DNA of 64,000 nucleotides, taken from positions 2,407,501 to 2,471,500 of the forward strand of contig NZ_CP096670.1 of assembly GCF_023238625.1 (NCBI RefSeq). Direction: 5' to 3'. Both the position numbers and the translations under genes were made by a program. Below are positions 20,640 to 30,968 of the stretch, one piece after another; position 1 is the first letter of the stretch; each line of letters opens with the position of its first letter. The notes below the pieces were generated by a model. It ran no database searches and was not told where the DNA came from. It was given only the letters and a program-made list of their open reading frames with translations. Origin of the DNA: Agarivorans sp. TSD2052. GTDB lineage: Bacteria > Pseudomonadota > Gammaproteobacteria > Enterobacterales > Celerinatantimonadaceae.

Positions 20640-21281
20640 ATGTTGGTTAGCCGTAAAAGTAAGTTTATATCGCTGTTTACTCTAGTTGTTTTACTCTTTT
20701 TTACATTGAATACAAAGGCTTTCTCTAATGAAAAGTCTATCTTAATTCTAGGTGATAGCTTGAGTGCTGGCTATGGCATGTCAATTGATCAAGCTTGGGT
20801 TGCACTTAGTCAGCAGTACTATAACGACAACAATAAGCGCGTGGATCTCATTAATGCAAGTATTAGTGGCGAAACCACCGCCGGCGGTTTACGTCGACTA
20901 CCCGGTTTATTAGAGCAGCATAATGTGGATGGGTTACTCATTGAACTAGGCGGTAACGATGGTTTACAAGGCCATCCTACTGGTAACATAGAAACAAACT
21001 TAGAAGCGATAATAGAACTCGCTAAGCAACAAGATATAAAAGTGGCGCTAATGCAGATCCGCATACCGCCAAATTATGGCAAACGCTATCGCCAAGCATT
21101 TGAAGGGCTTTACCCTGCCATCGCCGAAAAACATCAGGTCACTTATTTACCATTCTTTATTGAAGAATTAGCCACCCAAGCAGAATTTATGCAAAATGAT
21201 GGCATTCATCCAAATCAGCAGGCACAACCACTGATTAGCCAAAAGATGCGCCAACAATTGTTAGAATTGGTGTTTGATTAA
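20640..21281 (+). CDS. tesA: Multifunctional acyl-CoA thioesterase I/lysophospholipase (SGNH hydrolase)
   Basis: This exported SGNH hydrolase has about 213 residues. A signal peptide (ISLFTLVVLLFFTLNTKAFS) precedes block I GDSLSAGYG with the nucleophile S40, then block III GGNDG and block V with D187-G-I-H190. It hydrolyses acyl thioesters and lysophospholipids in the periplasm in the E. coli counterpart. The ATG at 20640 has AGG nine bases upstream and gives a proper signal peptide; the frame runs back to 20565 inside ybbA but that extension is spurious. It converges with zapC, overlapping its 3' end by 4 bp. Confidence 0.92.
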   Translation: MLVSRKSKFISLFTLVVLLFFTLNTKAFSNEKSILILGDSLSAGYGMSIDQAWVALSQQYYNDNNKRVDLINASISGETTAGGLRRLPGLLEQHNVDGLLIELGGNDGLQGHPTGNIETNLEAIIELAKQQDIKVALMQIRIPPNYGKRYRQAFEGLYPAIAEKHQVTYLPFFIEELATQAEFMQNDGIHPNQQAQPLISQKMRQQLLELVFD

Positions 21282-21829
21282 CCGGTTTGTGCGAAGCTGT
21301 TTTGATGTTGCATTAGTCGCGATAATGACACGACTCTATCTTGCATCACCTTTATGGCTTCAAACTGATTTAGCGTTTTACGCTCATCTAGTACCATACC
21401 CGCTTCGATTGTCATTAAAGTGTAAGTTTGCTCACTTACTTCAACAACGACACAACGAGTCTGAGACTGCTCTGTTTGCAATACTGCCAGCTCACCTAAG
21501 GCTAATTGAGTGTGCAAATTAGTGGCGACACTCTTGAAAAACCAGCTTTGTGGCATCAATGGCTTTAAGAATTGAGCCGAAGCTACCGCATTAAGGCAAA
21601 TTTGTACTTTGATAGGATCAGACCAATTACATGAATCTAATTGCTCTAAAAATTGATAATAAAGTTGAGTGTGCTCTGCAGTAAACGGACTGTCTTCTTG
21701 GGCATGTTGCACACAACGCTTTTTACACAGCTTTGACACAAACAGCATTTCAGGCCCTAACTCAAGAGTCATAACTCCCTTATTAGAATCGAATACCCAG
21801 TGCCAGTGTTTATTTGGTTGAATTAACAT
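21278..21829 (-). CDS. zapC: Cell division protein ZapC
   Basis: This 183-residue protein aligns by eye with E. coli ZapC (180). Shared features are an N-terminal KHWHWVFDSNKGVMTLEL, LGPEMLFVSKL, ALYF-like LYYQFLE, ICLNAVASAQFLKPLMPQSW and a C-terminal AIKVMQDRV. ZapC stabilises FtsZ protofilament bundles at the division ring. The neighbouring pyrD is also its neighbour in E. coli, which strengthens the call. The 3' end overlaps the convergent tesA stop by 4 bp. Confidence 0.88.
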   Translation of the reverse strand: MLIQPNKHWHWVFDSNKGVMTLELGPEMLFVSKLCKKRCVQHAQEDSPFTAEHTQLYYQFLEQLDSCNWSDPIKVQICLNAVASAQFLKPLMPQSWFFKSVATNLHTQLALGELAVLQTEQSQTRCVVVEVSEQTYTLMTIEAGMVLDERKTLNQFEAIKVMQDRVVSLSRLMQHQNSFAQTG

Positions 21830-21918
21830 TTTATAAAGACAAAACTATCCGTGTAGAGCTCACTTAATAAACAAATGTACTACGAGAGCTCTACAATAAC
21901 AAATATATTTACTAATTT

Positions 21919-22929
21919 TTATATAGCTTTAGATATTTGTTTAATTAATTCTGGGCCTTTATAAATAAAACCGCTGTATATTTGGACCAATTTAGCGCCG
22001 GCATCCATTTTTTCTTTAGCAGCCATAGCAGAATCTATTCCACCTACACCAATAATAGGGATCTCAGATTTTAAATAATGATCTAATTTTCGAATAACTT
22101 CGGTAGATTTAAGTTGCAATGGGCGTCCACTTAAACCACCGGCCTCTCCAGCATGAGGCATACCCTCTACCATTGAGCGTTCTAGGGTTGTATTGGTTGC
22201 AATAACACCGTCCAATTTATATTTAAGCAGTGAATCACTTATTTGTTCAATCTCTTCTTCTGATAAATCTGGTGCTATTTTGATCAATAAAGGGACATGT
22301 TTATTATATTGCTGACTTAATTGATCTTTACGCTCAGTCAGATCCTTTAATAGATCTTCCAATGCTTCTCCGTATTGTAAAGATCTTAAACCAGGCGTAT
22401 TCGGGCTAGAAATATTAACAGCAATATAAGAAGCATGTTGAAATGCTTTATTCATGCCTATTAAATAATCATCTTTACCCTTTTCTACCGGCGTATCAAA
22501 GTTTTTACCAATGTTGATCCCAAGGATCCCCTTGAATTGACTTTGTTCGACATTATTAATTAAATTATCGATCCCTAAGTTATTAAAGCCCATTCGGTTA
22601 ATTAAACCTTCGGCCTCTAATACTCGGAAAATGCGCGGCTTATCGTTACCTGATTGAGCACGAGGAGTAACAGTACCAACTTCAACAAAGCCAAAACCCA
22701 TTGCGTCAAACGCTTGAATACACTCGCCATTTTTATCTAATCCCGCCGCTAAACCAACCGGATTAGGAAAAGTTAAGCCCATCAGCTCAACCGGGTTCGA
22801 TGGAACATTCTGGCGATAAACCCGATCTAATAGGGTGCCACCAGTACGTTTAAACATTTCAATAGTAAGATCATGAGCACGCTCAGGATCAAGTTGGAAA
22901 ATAAGTTTTCGAGCGAGTGGGTAGTACAT
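21919..22929 (-). CDS. pyrD: Dihydroorotate dehydrogenase (quinone), class 2
   Basis: This is a 336-residue FMN enzyme, the same length as E. coli PyrD. It oxidises dihydroorotate to orotate with quinone at the inner membrane. The N-terminal [20 protein letters not shown] forms the membrane-associating helices. Catalytic-region motifs include [45 protein letters not shown] with the catalytic Ser, and the C-terminal [15 protein letters not shown] precedes the start. pyrC lies elsewhere in this window, at 42.8-43.8 kb. Confidence 0.97.
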   Translation of the reverse strand: MYYPLARKLIFQLDPERAHDLTIEMFKRTGGTLLDRVYRQNVPSNPVELMGLTFPNPVGLAAGLDKNGECIQAFDAMGFGFVEVGTVTPRAQSGNDKPRIFRVLEAEGLINRMGFNNLGIDNLINNVEQSQFKGILGINIGKNFDTPVEKGKDDYLIGMNKAFQHASYIAVNISSPNTPGLRSLQYGEALEDLLKDLTERKDQLSQQYNKHVPLLIKIAPDLSEEEIEQISDSLLKYKLDGVIATNTTLERSMVEGMPHAGEAGGLSGRPLQLKSTEVIRKLDHYLKSEIPIIGVGGIDSAMAAKEKMDAGAKLVQIYSGFIYKGPELIKQISKAI

Positions 22930-22948
22930 GTAGACTCCTAGTATAAGA

Positions 22949-22974
22949 CCCCCGAAGATGCAGGGCTTCGGGGG
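22949..22974 (-). terminator. Hairpin between gdhB and pyrD
   Basis: A GC-rich nine-base-pair stem CCCCCGAAG/CTTCGGGGG lies 12 bp past the gdhB stop. On the minus strand the downstream bases are T-poor (TCTTATACT), so it may attenuate rather than fully stop read-through into pyrD. Confidence 0.6.
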
Positions 22975-22986
22975 CAGTATTTTATA

Positions 22987-25900
22987 CTAATTTACGGAGC
23001 AATTTAAATTTAATAGGTTTAATTCCCTCAATAATACCGAAAATTTTGCAAACTCGTGGGTATTTCCGGTCTTAAAGTCCGCTAACATGTGGTTCCATCG
23101 GTCTAACAGGGCTTCATGTGCTACTAACCAATCATCCAACGGAGTCTCACTTTCCATTTTTGCAGCCCATTTTAAAGCGCTCACCGTTAACTGACGCTGT
23201 TGCCAATCGAGATCTTCTCTAAAGGAAGAGCGCGCTAGGGCTTGCCAATGGTTATCAACACTTTGTAAATCGATTTGCTCTAAGAACCAGTGTAATCCGA
23301 TGTTGGTTCCCAAGTTGAAATAAAGCTTGGCCACTTGCACGATATCTTGCTCAGCTTGCTCTGCCACTTCAGTGAGATCGAGCACGGAGTAAAGTGAATT
23401 CATTTTAGCCATGGCACAAGCAATATCTGCCGGTACGTGCTGCTGTTGCAACTCTTGCGACTCTGCATTGACCAGTTTTACTTCTTCCGCTGCGAGAACG
23501 TCCATCAAGTTTTTTTGCAATTGCAGGTAACTTGGCTGATAACGTGCTATTTGTTGAGTGATAGTTAGTGACCGGTCCCTAAGGGTTAAGAAACGACGTG
23601 TAGCTCGGCGTATAATACGACGCATGTTGTCCATCATTTTCAACTGCAGCTGGGCACTCACTTTATTATCTAAAGCTTCAATTTTCTCAAATAGATCCCA
23701 AACGCCGAACACTTCACAGGCCGTTACATAGCAGGTACATATTTCAGCAGGGTTAGCGCCCGTTTCTTCAACTAAACGCGTTACAAAATTAAAACCGGCA
23801 TTATCTACCACTTTGTTAGCGAGTCGAGTCGCTACAATTTCGTGACGTAAAGGGTGATGGTTCATCTGTTCTGCGTAGCGTTTTTGCAACAGCACAGGGA
23901 ACGACTTAATCAGGGTTTGGCTCAAGTAGCTGTCTTCGGTGACTTCAGGAACATTAAACCATTCTTTCAGCACCATCTTGCCATAAGCCACTAATACCGC
24001 AAGCTCTGGCCGAGTGAGACCTAATCCCTTAGATTGACGCTCAATAAGCTCCTCATCACTGGGCAGAAACTCGAGATTGCGATCTAATAAACCGTCACGC
24101 TCTAAGGCATGCATGAAACGAATGATTTCTTTAACCGTACTAGTACCTAGCTGTTCAGTGATACTAATAGACTGACCTTGTCGGTAAGCGTTTTCTAGCA
24201 CAATCTCTGATACGTTTTCGGTCATATCAACCAATAACTTATTGCGTTGTTTTTCGGTTAAATCACCATTAGTTACTAGCCCATTAAGCAAGATTTTAAT
24301 GTTAACTTCGTTGTCCGAGCAATCGACTCCGCCTACGTTGTCGGTGAAATCAGTATTTATACGCCCACCGTGAGCGGCAATTTCAATACGGCCTAACTGG
24401 GTAATCCCTAAGTTACCGCCCTCTCCCACAATTTTAGCGCCGAGCTGCTTACCGTTGATCCGTAAACTGTCGTTGGCGCGATCACCCACATCGGTATCAG
24501 ATTCGCTGCTAGATTTGATATATGTGCCGATTCCGCCGTTCCAAAACAGATCTACCGACGAGCAAAGGAGCATTTTAATCAATGCATTAGGCGTCAGGCT
24601 GGTTTCTTTGGTCGCTAACAGCTGTTGGATTTGCGGTGTTAGTTTAATTGACTTAGCACTGCGCAGGAATATTCCCCCCCCTTCGCTGATTAGACTGGTG
24701 TTGTAGTCTTGCCAAGAAGAACGAGGTAATTCAAATAGGCGTTGCCGTTCTTTGTAGGAGCTAGCGGCATCTGGTTTAGGGTCAATGATAATATGCTGAT
24801 GATTAAACGCCGCCACCAAGCAGGTATGCTCAGATAACAGCATGCCGTTTCCAAATACATCACCGGCCATATCACCAACTGCAATACAGGTGAAATCAGT
24901 GGTTTGACAATCCACGCCTATTTCTCTGAAGTGACGTTTAACCGACTCCCAAGCACCTCGAGCGGTAATTCCCATTCCTTTATGGTCGTAACCATTGCTT
25001 CCGCCAGAAGCAAAAGCATCGCCCATCCAGAATTGATATTCTTGGCTCAATTGATTGGCAATGTCTGAGAACGTAGCCGTTCCCTTATCGGCGGCCACCA
25101 CTAAATAGGGGTCGTCTTCGTCACGTCGCACAACCTGATTGGGCGGGACAATTTCACCTTTAATGTTGTTATCAGTGATATCTAATAGCCCGCGAATAAA
25201 GGTACGGTAACATTCTTTTCCTGCTTCTAGCCAAGCATCTCTATCACTAGGGCTTGGTAGGCGTTTACAGACAAAGCCGCCTTTAGCACCCACCGGAACA
25301 ATCACCGTATTTTTTACTTGTTGGGCTTTAACTAAACCTAATACTTCAGTTCTAAAATCTTCACGGCGATCAGACCAACGTAAGCCACCACGAGCCACCT
25401 TGCCGCCACGTAAATGAACGCCTTCGACTTTGGGTGAGTAAACAAATATTTCAAACATAGGGACCGGCTGCGGCATATCTGAAATCTGATGGGGACTGAT
25501 TTTAAAAGAAATGTAGTCTTTAATTTGCTTAGCGCTATTTAATTGATAGAAATTGGTTCTTAAGGTGGCCTTAATCATCTCAAGATAACGGCGAATAATG
25601 CGGTCGTCGTCTAAGTTTTCAACGCCATCTAATAAACCAATTAACTTGGCCTCAATTTTCTCTTCGGTTTTTTCAGAGCGTTTCAGGGCTGGGTTAAAAC
25701 GACGCCTAAAGAGTTCCATCAATAACATTGATATATCAGGATAATTGGCAAATGTTTCCTCGATATAACTTTGGCTAAAGTTACTGCCAATTTGACGCAT
25801 ATACTTGGCATATGCACGCAATAATGCCACGTCTCTTCCAGAAGCTTGGGCGGCCAGTACTAAGCGGTTAAAGCCATCGTCTTCCAACTGACCTAACCAA

Positions 25901-27819
25901 ATATCGGCTAAAGCCTGCTGGAAGTTGTCTCGATGTTTTTCAATATCTAGCTCTGTTGTTGCTACGTACATCATTGAAAAATCGAGTACCCAATACACCT
26001 TATTGTCACTGGTAGTGAACCGATACGGTGTTTCACCAATGACCCGTAAACCCATGTTTTCTAGCATAGGCAGTACATCAGATAAGTGCAGAGGCTCATT
26101 GAGATGAAAGAGCTTTAAGCGCACATGATTACTATTAATGTTTTCTTCTTGAGGCCTGTAAAACAACATGCCCAATTGATGTTCATCATTTAACTCTTCA
26201 AATTGCATGATATCAGCGACCGCTGAACCCGGTAACACATTCTCTTTATAAGAGCGGGGAAACGCTGCTTGATATTTATCACTGAGGCGAATAGCACGTT
26301 CTTCGCCAAAGTTAGAAATAAGCGAATCTACTAATCTATCTTCCCACGTTCTAGCGGCTTCAGTGAGATTGGTTTGTAACTCTCTCAAATCAAACTCCTG
26401 ATCATTGTTTTCTACTCTCACTAAGTAGTGAGTACGCGCCATAGAACCTTCGGTGAAATAGGTAGAAAACTCTACGTCTTCCTTGGAGTTAAAGTGCTGT
26501 TTAAGGATCTGCTGGCTGTCGATACGTAAAGCGGTGTTATAACGCTCTTTGGTGGTATAGATCAAACACGAGTAAAAACGCCCATATATATCTTTTCGCA
26601 CAAATAACTTCACCAAGTCCCGTTCTTGGATTTGCTCTACCCCTAAGCCTATATCCAATAACTCATGCTCAGTCGCTTGAATCAATTCATCCCGAGGATA
26701 AGTCTCCATGATATTCAGCAGTGACTTATAGGCATGTGAACCAGCGGGTAAGGCTGAATTGACCATAATCCTGGCAAGCTTCTGATTAATCAGTGGAATT
26801 TCTAAAGCGCTGCGATTGTAGATAGAAGACGCATATAAACCAATAAAGCGGTGCTCTCCTATTACCTTGCCTTTTTTATCGAAAATTTTGACACCAACAT
26901 GGTCAATATATGCCGGGCGATGCACTCTCGATTTATGATTACTTTTGTTTAACACTAAGGGAGTGTTGTTAGTCGCTAATTCTCGGCCTGCGCTGGTATA
27001 ACTAGACAGTGATACAATTTGGCTCGTCACATACTCACGGTATAAACCTAAACTACCGCTCTCGTCTGGAACTAGGTGTAAATCACCTTTAGTTTTTTTA
27101 AGGCTGTAGTGGCGATAACCCATTAAGGTAAAATTGTTATCTGACATCCACTCTAAAAAAGCGGTGCTTTGCGCTAACGATTGATCATCAAGTAAACCCT
27201 CGCTGCCTGCGAGCTCAGCACTCACCGTGCGCAGTTTATCCAACATCAACTGCCAATCGTTTACCACTGCATTGACTTCATCAAGTACCGTGTTCAGCTC
27301 TTTATTTAGGCGAACTAACGCCGTTTCATCGCTTTGTCGATCAATTTCAATCATAAAAACAGTTTGGTTGCCCAACTCTGCATGCTGAACATCACTTACA
27401 CCACAGATTTGATTATTATTATCTCTATCTAATCGCATCGGTTGGTGCATCAACAAGTGGGTATTTATGCCACAGCGGCTCAGCGCCATCCGCATAGAGT
27501 CAACCAAAAACGGCGAGTCCGGAACCACAATTTCTATAATTGTGTGGGTGGACTGCCAACCATGTCGACTTAACTCGGGATTGTATACTTTGATGTGTCG
27601 GTCACACGTGTTAGTGAGGTTTAGGGCATTCCATAAACCCACGCCAACACCATATAAATCACTGTCGCTTCGGTTGGCTAAATCATCGCTACCCATGCCA
27701 GAAAACAGCCGAGAGAGAAACTCTTCAGCTAATGGAGCAGCATTTTTATCAAGTTTCTTATTAACAATTTGATAGACTTTTTTTAGTAGTACGGAGGCGT
27801 GTTGCTGCGCTCTTGTCAT
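22987..27819 (-). CDS. gdhB: NAD-dependent glutamate dehydrogenase, large 180-kDa class
   Basis: This 1610-residue protein is of the size typical of the large NAD-GDH family. The N-terminal half carries ACT-like regulatory regions. The catalytic part contains GGLRWSDRREDFRTEVLGL, VGAKGGFVCKRLP, GDMAGDVFGNGML and FWNGGIGTYIK. It oxidatively deaminates glutamate to 2-oxoglutarate for catabolism. AAGGA precedes the ATG. It is followed by a GC hairpin before pyrD and preceded by about 160 bp without a gene. Confidence 0.95.
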   Translation of the reverse strand: MTRAQQHASVLLKKVYQIVNKKLDKNAAPLAEEFLSRLFSGMGSDDLANRSDSDLYGVGVGLWNALNLTNTCDRHIKVYNPELSRHGWQSTHTIIEIVVPDSPFLVDSMRMALSRCGINTHLLMHQPMRLDRDNNNQICGVSDVQHAELGNQTVFMIEIDRQSDETALVRLNKELNTVLDEVNAVVNDWQLMLDKLRTVSAELAGSEGLLDDQSLAQSTAFLEWMSDNNFTLMGYRHYSLKKTKGDLHLVPDESGSLGLYREYVTSQIVSLSSYTSAGRELATNNTPLVLNKSNHKSRVHRPAYIDHVGVKIFDKKGKVIGEHRFIGLYASSIYNRSALEIPLINQKLARIMVNSALPAGSHAYKSLLNIMETYPRDELIQATEHELLDIGLGVEQIQERDLVKLFVRKDIYGRFYSCLIYTTKERYNTALRIDSQQILKQHFNSKEDVEFSTYFTEGSMARTHYLVRVENNDQEFDLRELQTNLTEAARTWEDRLVDSLISNFGEERAIRLSDKYQAAFPRSYKENVLPGSAVADIMQFEELNDEHQLGMLFYRPQEENINSNHVRLKLFHLNEPLHLSDVLPMLENMGLRVIGETPYRFTTSDNKVYWVLDFSMMYVATTELDIEKHRDNFQQALADIWLGQLEDDGFNRLVLAAQASGRDVALLRAYAKYMRQIGSNFSQSYIEETFANYPDISMLLMELFRRRFNPALKRSEKTEEKIEAKLIGLLDGVENLDDDRIIRRYLEMIKATLRTNFYQLNSAKQIKDYISFKISPHQISDMPQPVPMFEIFVYSPKVEGVHLRGGKVARGGLRWSDRREDFRTEVLGLVKAQQVKNTVIVPVGAKGGFVCKRLPSPSDRDAWLEAGKECYRTFIRGLLDITDNNIKGEIVPPNQVVRRDEDDPYLVVAADKGTATFSDIANQLSQEYQFWMGDAFASGGSNGYDHKGMGITARGAWESVKRHFREIGVDCQTTDFTCIAVGDMAGDVFGNGMLLSEHTCLVAAFNHQHIIIDPKPDAASSYKERQRLFELPRSSWQDYNTSLISEGGGIFLRSAKSIKLTPQIQQLLATKETSLTPNALIKMLLCSSVDLFWNGGIGTYIKSSSESDTDVGDRANDSLRINGKQLGAKIVGEGGNLGITQLGRIEIAAHGGRINTDFTDNVGGVDCSDNEVNIKILLNGLVTNGDLTEKQRNKLLVDMTENVSEIVLENAYRQGQSISITEQLGTSTVKEIIRFMHALERDGLLDRNLEFLPSDEELIERQSKGLGLTRPELAVLVAYGKMVLKEWFNVPEVTEDSYLSQTLIKSFPVLLQKRYAEQMNHHPLRHEIVATRLANKVVDNAGFNFVTRLVEETGANPAEICTCYVTACEVFGVWDLFEKIEALDNKVSAQLQLKMMDNMRRIIRRATRRFLTLRDRSLTITQQIARYQPSYLQLQKNLMDVLAAEEVKLVNAESQELQQQHVPADIACAMAKMNSLYSVLDLTEVAEQAEQDIVQVAKLYFNLGTNIGLHWFLEQIDLQSVDNHWQALARSSFREDLDWQQRQLTVSALKWAAKMESETPLDDWLVAHEALLDRWNHMLADFKTGNTHEFAKFSVLLRELNLLNLNCSVN

Positions 27820-27978
27820 AACGCATTCCTTATCCTAGTAGAGTAATATTATTATTGTGTAAAACAACGGCTTATTGTTCTTTTTAGTGTAGTTGGCTTT
27901 AGAGAATTATCGATGTGACTCAGCCCTAAAGATTACAAACAATTAAACCAGTTTTTTACACTTATACAACATTGTTAA

Positions 27979-28197
27979 CTAGATTTTTTGAAGTGATAGG
28001 AATTTATTTTGGTTATTTGTGGTTAAAACGAAACGACCACTCACCCCGCCAGAGTTTAAAAAAGGCAAAAAACGTAAGGCGGGTATTTGGATCCGCTTAC
28101 CCGTTTCGTCGGTAGCGATGACTGAGCGGGCACTACCTTTGTAGACCCGCTCAAACTCTAAGTAAGAAATATGTAAACTAAAGTAATACTGCTTCAT
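27979..28197 (-). CDS. DUF2835 family protein
   Basis: This 72-residue protein contains KQYYFSLHISYLEFERVYKG and then QIPALRFLPFLNSGGVSGRF, the conserved DUF2835 pattern. It is predicted to be a small cytosolic beta-rich protein of unknown function. The start is 16 bp after the pepN stop on the same strand, so it probably rides on the pepN transcript, an arrangement seen in other gammaproteobacteria. Confidence 0.82.
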   Translation of the reverse strand: MKQYYFSLHISYLEFERVYKGSARSVIATDETGKRIQIPALRFLPFLNSGGVSGRFVLTTNNQNKFLSLQKI

Positions 28198-28213
28198 GGC
28201 AATGGTTAGCTAT

Positions 28214-30835
28214 TTAGGCCTGTAGTTGCTGTAAACCGTTAGTCACTTTCTCAAACAGGTCTTTACTTAGATCCTCTAAGGCTGCCAAGCGTTCTAATTG
28301 CTTTATAATCATAGACTTTCGTTTTTCATCCAATTTAACGGTTTGGATTAATGGCGTAATTAGACGTGATGCCACCTGCGGATTCTGGGTATTTAAGATG
28401 CACAAAATGTCGGTAAGGTACTGATAACCCGAGCCGTCTTTTGCGTGAAAGTGTCGAGTATTGTTCGCAAAACTGCCAATTAACGAACGCACTCTATTCG
28501 GGTTTTCCATACTAAAACTTGGATGCTCGGTTAAAGCCTTTACTCTTTCTAAACTATTCCCTTCGCCGTAACTGGCTTCTAGTGCGAACCATTTATCCAT
28601 GACCAAACCATCATGTTGCCACTGTTGCTCATAATCTTTAAACATGGCACTGCGTTGGGCTATCGCGGCGTTATTAGCTGCTGACATCGCGGCCAATTTA
28701 TTGGTCATTAGGGCACTATCAAAATAAGCGGCTGAAACCAATTCTGGTTTAGTGTAAGCCACGTATTGCAAACAAGCTGCACGTAACGAACGTAAAGCAA
28801 TATCTGAATGCGCTAGAGTGCGTTGATCATGCATGGCACAGCGCTGCTCAAGCTGACAAAACTGCTCGGCTAATGCCTCGGCTAAACCTTTAATGAAAAA
28901 GTCGCGAGCGCTAGCAATGGCATCGATATCAACGTGAGTAAAGCTGTCTGCTATCTCGTTCTCACTACTAATGGTTAGCAACTCAGCCAGTAAGCCTTTA
29001 TCAATAGATGGGTCTTCTAATAACTGTCTGAAGGTAGCAACAATGGCTTCATCTAATAACAGTGATTTTCCTTGTTGTAAGGCGGCGACAGCTTGCACCA
29101 TCCAAGCAGTGACAAGTTTTTGCATCCCATCCCAGCGAGCAAAGGTGTTAGACGCATGATTGATAATCAGCAGTAACTGCTCGGTAGAATAAGATAAATC
29201 TAACTTAACCGGCGCTGAAAACTCCTGCAGCATCACCAAAGTAGGAATGTCAGAAATGCCATCAAACACCCAAGTTTGCTGGTCTTCGACCAGTTCTAAG
29301 ACCTCAGATACCGCTTGTCCTTTTATCTGCAAAGGCAACGCATTGCCGTTACTGGCCAGTAATTCAATTGAAACGGGTATATGCAATGGTAATTTTTCTG
29401 TTTGCTCTGCAGTAGCAGGGGTATGCTGACTGATGGTTAGGCTATATTGTTTATTTGATGCGTCGTATGAGCTATCAACATTAAGAATCGGTGTACCTGA
29501 TTGACTATACCAGCGCTTAAATAGGCTTAGATCTTTAGCACTAGCATCTTGCATAGCATTGACAAAATCATCACAGGTTACAGCCTGGCCGTCATGCCGG
29601 TCTACGTAGGTTTGCATACCAGCTTGAAAGGCCTTCTCACCTAATAAGGTGTGCAACATACGAATCACTTCTGCGCCCTTTTCATAGACTGTTAAGGTAT
29701 AAAAGTTATTCATTTCTATAACTTTGTCAGGGCGAATTGGGTGCGCCATCGGGCCGCCATCTTCTGCAAATTGATGACTACGCAACAAGCGAACATTCTT
29801 AATTCTATTGACTGCACGAGAGCCTAAATCCGAGCTAAACTCTTGATCGCGAAAAACGGTAAGACCTTCTTTTAACGATAACTGAAACCAATCACGGCAA
29901 GTAATACGGTTGCCGGTCCAATTATGGAAATACTCATGACCAATTACCGCTTCAATGCCCAAAAAGTCATTGTCGGTAGCACTTTGTTTGTTAGCCAATA
30001 CGTATTTTGAGTTAAATACGTTTAAGCCCTTATTCTCCATCGCGCCCATATTGAAGAAATCGACGGCAACAATCATATAAATGTCTAGATCGTACTCTAA
30101 GTTAAACCGTTGCTCGTCCCATTCCATAGAGGCTTTTAGAGACGCCATAGCATGTTCGGTCCTATCGAGGTTACCTTTATCAACAAATAGCTCTAGAGCG
30201 ATTTTTCGGCCTGACTGAGTCACAAAACTGTCTGACAACAAATCAAAGTCACCGGCGACTAAGGCGAATAAATAGCTAGGTTTTGGGAAAGGGTCTTGCC
30301 ATGTTACCCAATGTTTACCATTAGCCAAGTCCCCTTGGCCTACCTTGTTACCGTTCGATAGTAGGTAGGGATATTGAGCTTTATCAGCAATAATCTTGGT
30401 GGTGTAAGTGGCTAATACATCAGGGCGATCAAGATAATAAGTAATGCGACGAAAGCCTTCAGCTTCACATTGAGTACAAAACGCATCACCCGATTGGTAT
30501 AAACCTTCAAAAGCTTTATTTTCAGCTGGGTTGATATGGGTCACTATTTCTAGTTCAAAGCGTTCGGGTAGCTCGCTAATCACTAACTGTGACTCGGTAA
30601 CTTGATAAGCTGAGTGCACATTTTGATTGACTTTCAAACTAATTAACTCAAGCTTTTCGCCATCGAGGACTAAATCACAAGCCTGCGCAGCTTTTCTAAG
30701 CAAGGTTGATTTAGCGGTCACTCGGGTTGAATTTGGTTCTAAATCGAATTCTAAAGCAACGGTTTCTATGCTGTAGCTGGGAGCTTGGTAATCTGAGCGA
30801 TATTTGGCGATAGGTTGAGCTGATAATTCGGCCAT
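28214..30835 (-). CDS. pepN: Aminopeptidase N (M1 family)
   Basis: This 873-residue zinc metallo-aminopeptidase is close in length to E. coli PepN (870). The substrate-anchoring GAMEN motif occurs in FFNMGAMENKGLNVF. The zinc site H300-EYF-H304-NWTGNR follows, with the third-ligand Glu in LSLKEGLTVFRDQEFS. It removes N-terminal residues from peptides in the cytosol. The N-terminal beta domain and C-terminal helical domain are complete. DUF2835 lies immediately downstream. Confidence 0.97.
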   Translation of the reverse strand: MAELSAQPIAKYRSDYQAPSYSIETVALEFDLEPNSTRVTAKSTLLRKAAQACDLVLDGEKLELISLKVNQNVHSAYQVTESQLVISELPERFELEIVTHINPAENKAFEGLYQSGDAFCTQCEAEGFRRITYYLDRPDVLATYTTKIIADKAQYPYLLSNGNKVGQGDLANGKHWVTWQDPFPKPSYLFALVAGDFDLLSDSFVTQSGRKIALELFVDKGNLDRTEHAMASLKASMEWDEQRFNLEYDLDIYMIVAVDFFNMGAMENKGLNVFNSKYVLANKQSATDNDFLGIEAVIGHEYFHNWTGNRITCRDWFQLSLKEGLTVFRDQEFSSDLGSRAVNRIKNVRLLRSHQFAEDGGPMAHPIRPDKVIEMNNFYTLTVYEKGAEVIRMLHTLLGEKAFQAGMQTYVDRHDGQAVTCDDFVNAMQDASAKDLSLFKRWYSQSGTPILNVDSSYDASNKQYSLTISQHTPATAEQTEKLPLHIPVSIELLASNGNALPLQIKGQAVSEVLELVEDQQTWVFDGISDIPTLVMLQEFSAPVKLDLSYSTEQLLLIINHASNTFARWDGMQKLVTAWMVQAVAALQQGKSLLLDEAIVATFRQLLEDPSIDKGLLAELLTISSENEIADSFTHVDIDAIASARDFFIKGLAEALAEQFCQLEQRCAMHDQRTLAHSDIALRSLRAACLQYVAYTKPELVSAAYFDSALMTNKLAAMSAANNAAIAQRSAMFKDYEQQWQHDGLVMDKWFALEASYGEGNSLERVKALTEHPSFSMENPNRVRSLIGSFANNTRHFHAKDGSGYQYLTDILCILNTQNPQVASRLITPLIQTVKLDEKRKSMIIKQLERLAALEDLSKDLFEKVTNGLQQLQA

Positions 30836-30928
30836 GAAACGTCCTTGGTAATAGAATGTCGAAACGAGGGGCTTATTGTAAAAGATATTTCTGAGAGCGG
30901 CTAACGCTTTTCAACCCTAGCCAAAAGC

Positions 30929-30955
30929 AAAAAAGCCGGCCGAAGCCGACTTTTT
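30929..30955 (-). terminator. Terminator of the NSS transporter gene
   Basis: On the minus strand GTCGGC-TTCG-GCCGGC (one G-T pair, UUCG tetraloop) is flanked by an A-tract and followed by six T, 14 bp past the transporter stop. Confidence 0.9.
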
Positions 30956-30968
30956 ACTGTTTAAATGC

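Noticed and set aside
26750-27800. Open frames on the plus strand opposite gdhB
   Set aside because: They lie antisense to a clear conserved gene, have no ribosome sites and show no protein motifs.
27820-27978. Possible small gene or riboswitch between gdhB and DUF2835
   Set aside because: AT-rich with no frame, stem or conserved RNA motif that I could support.
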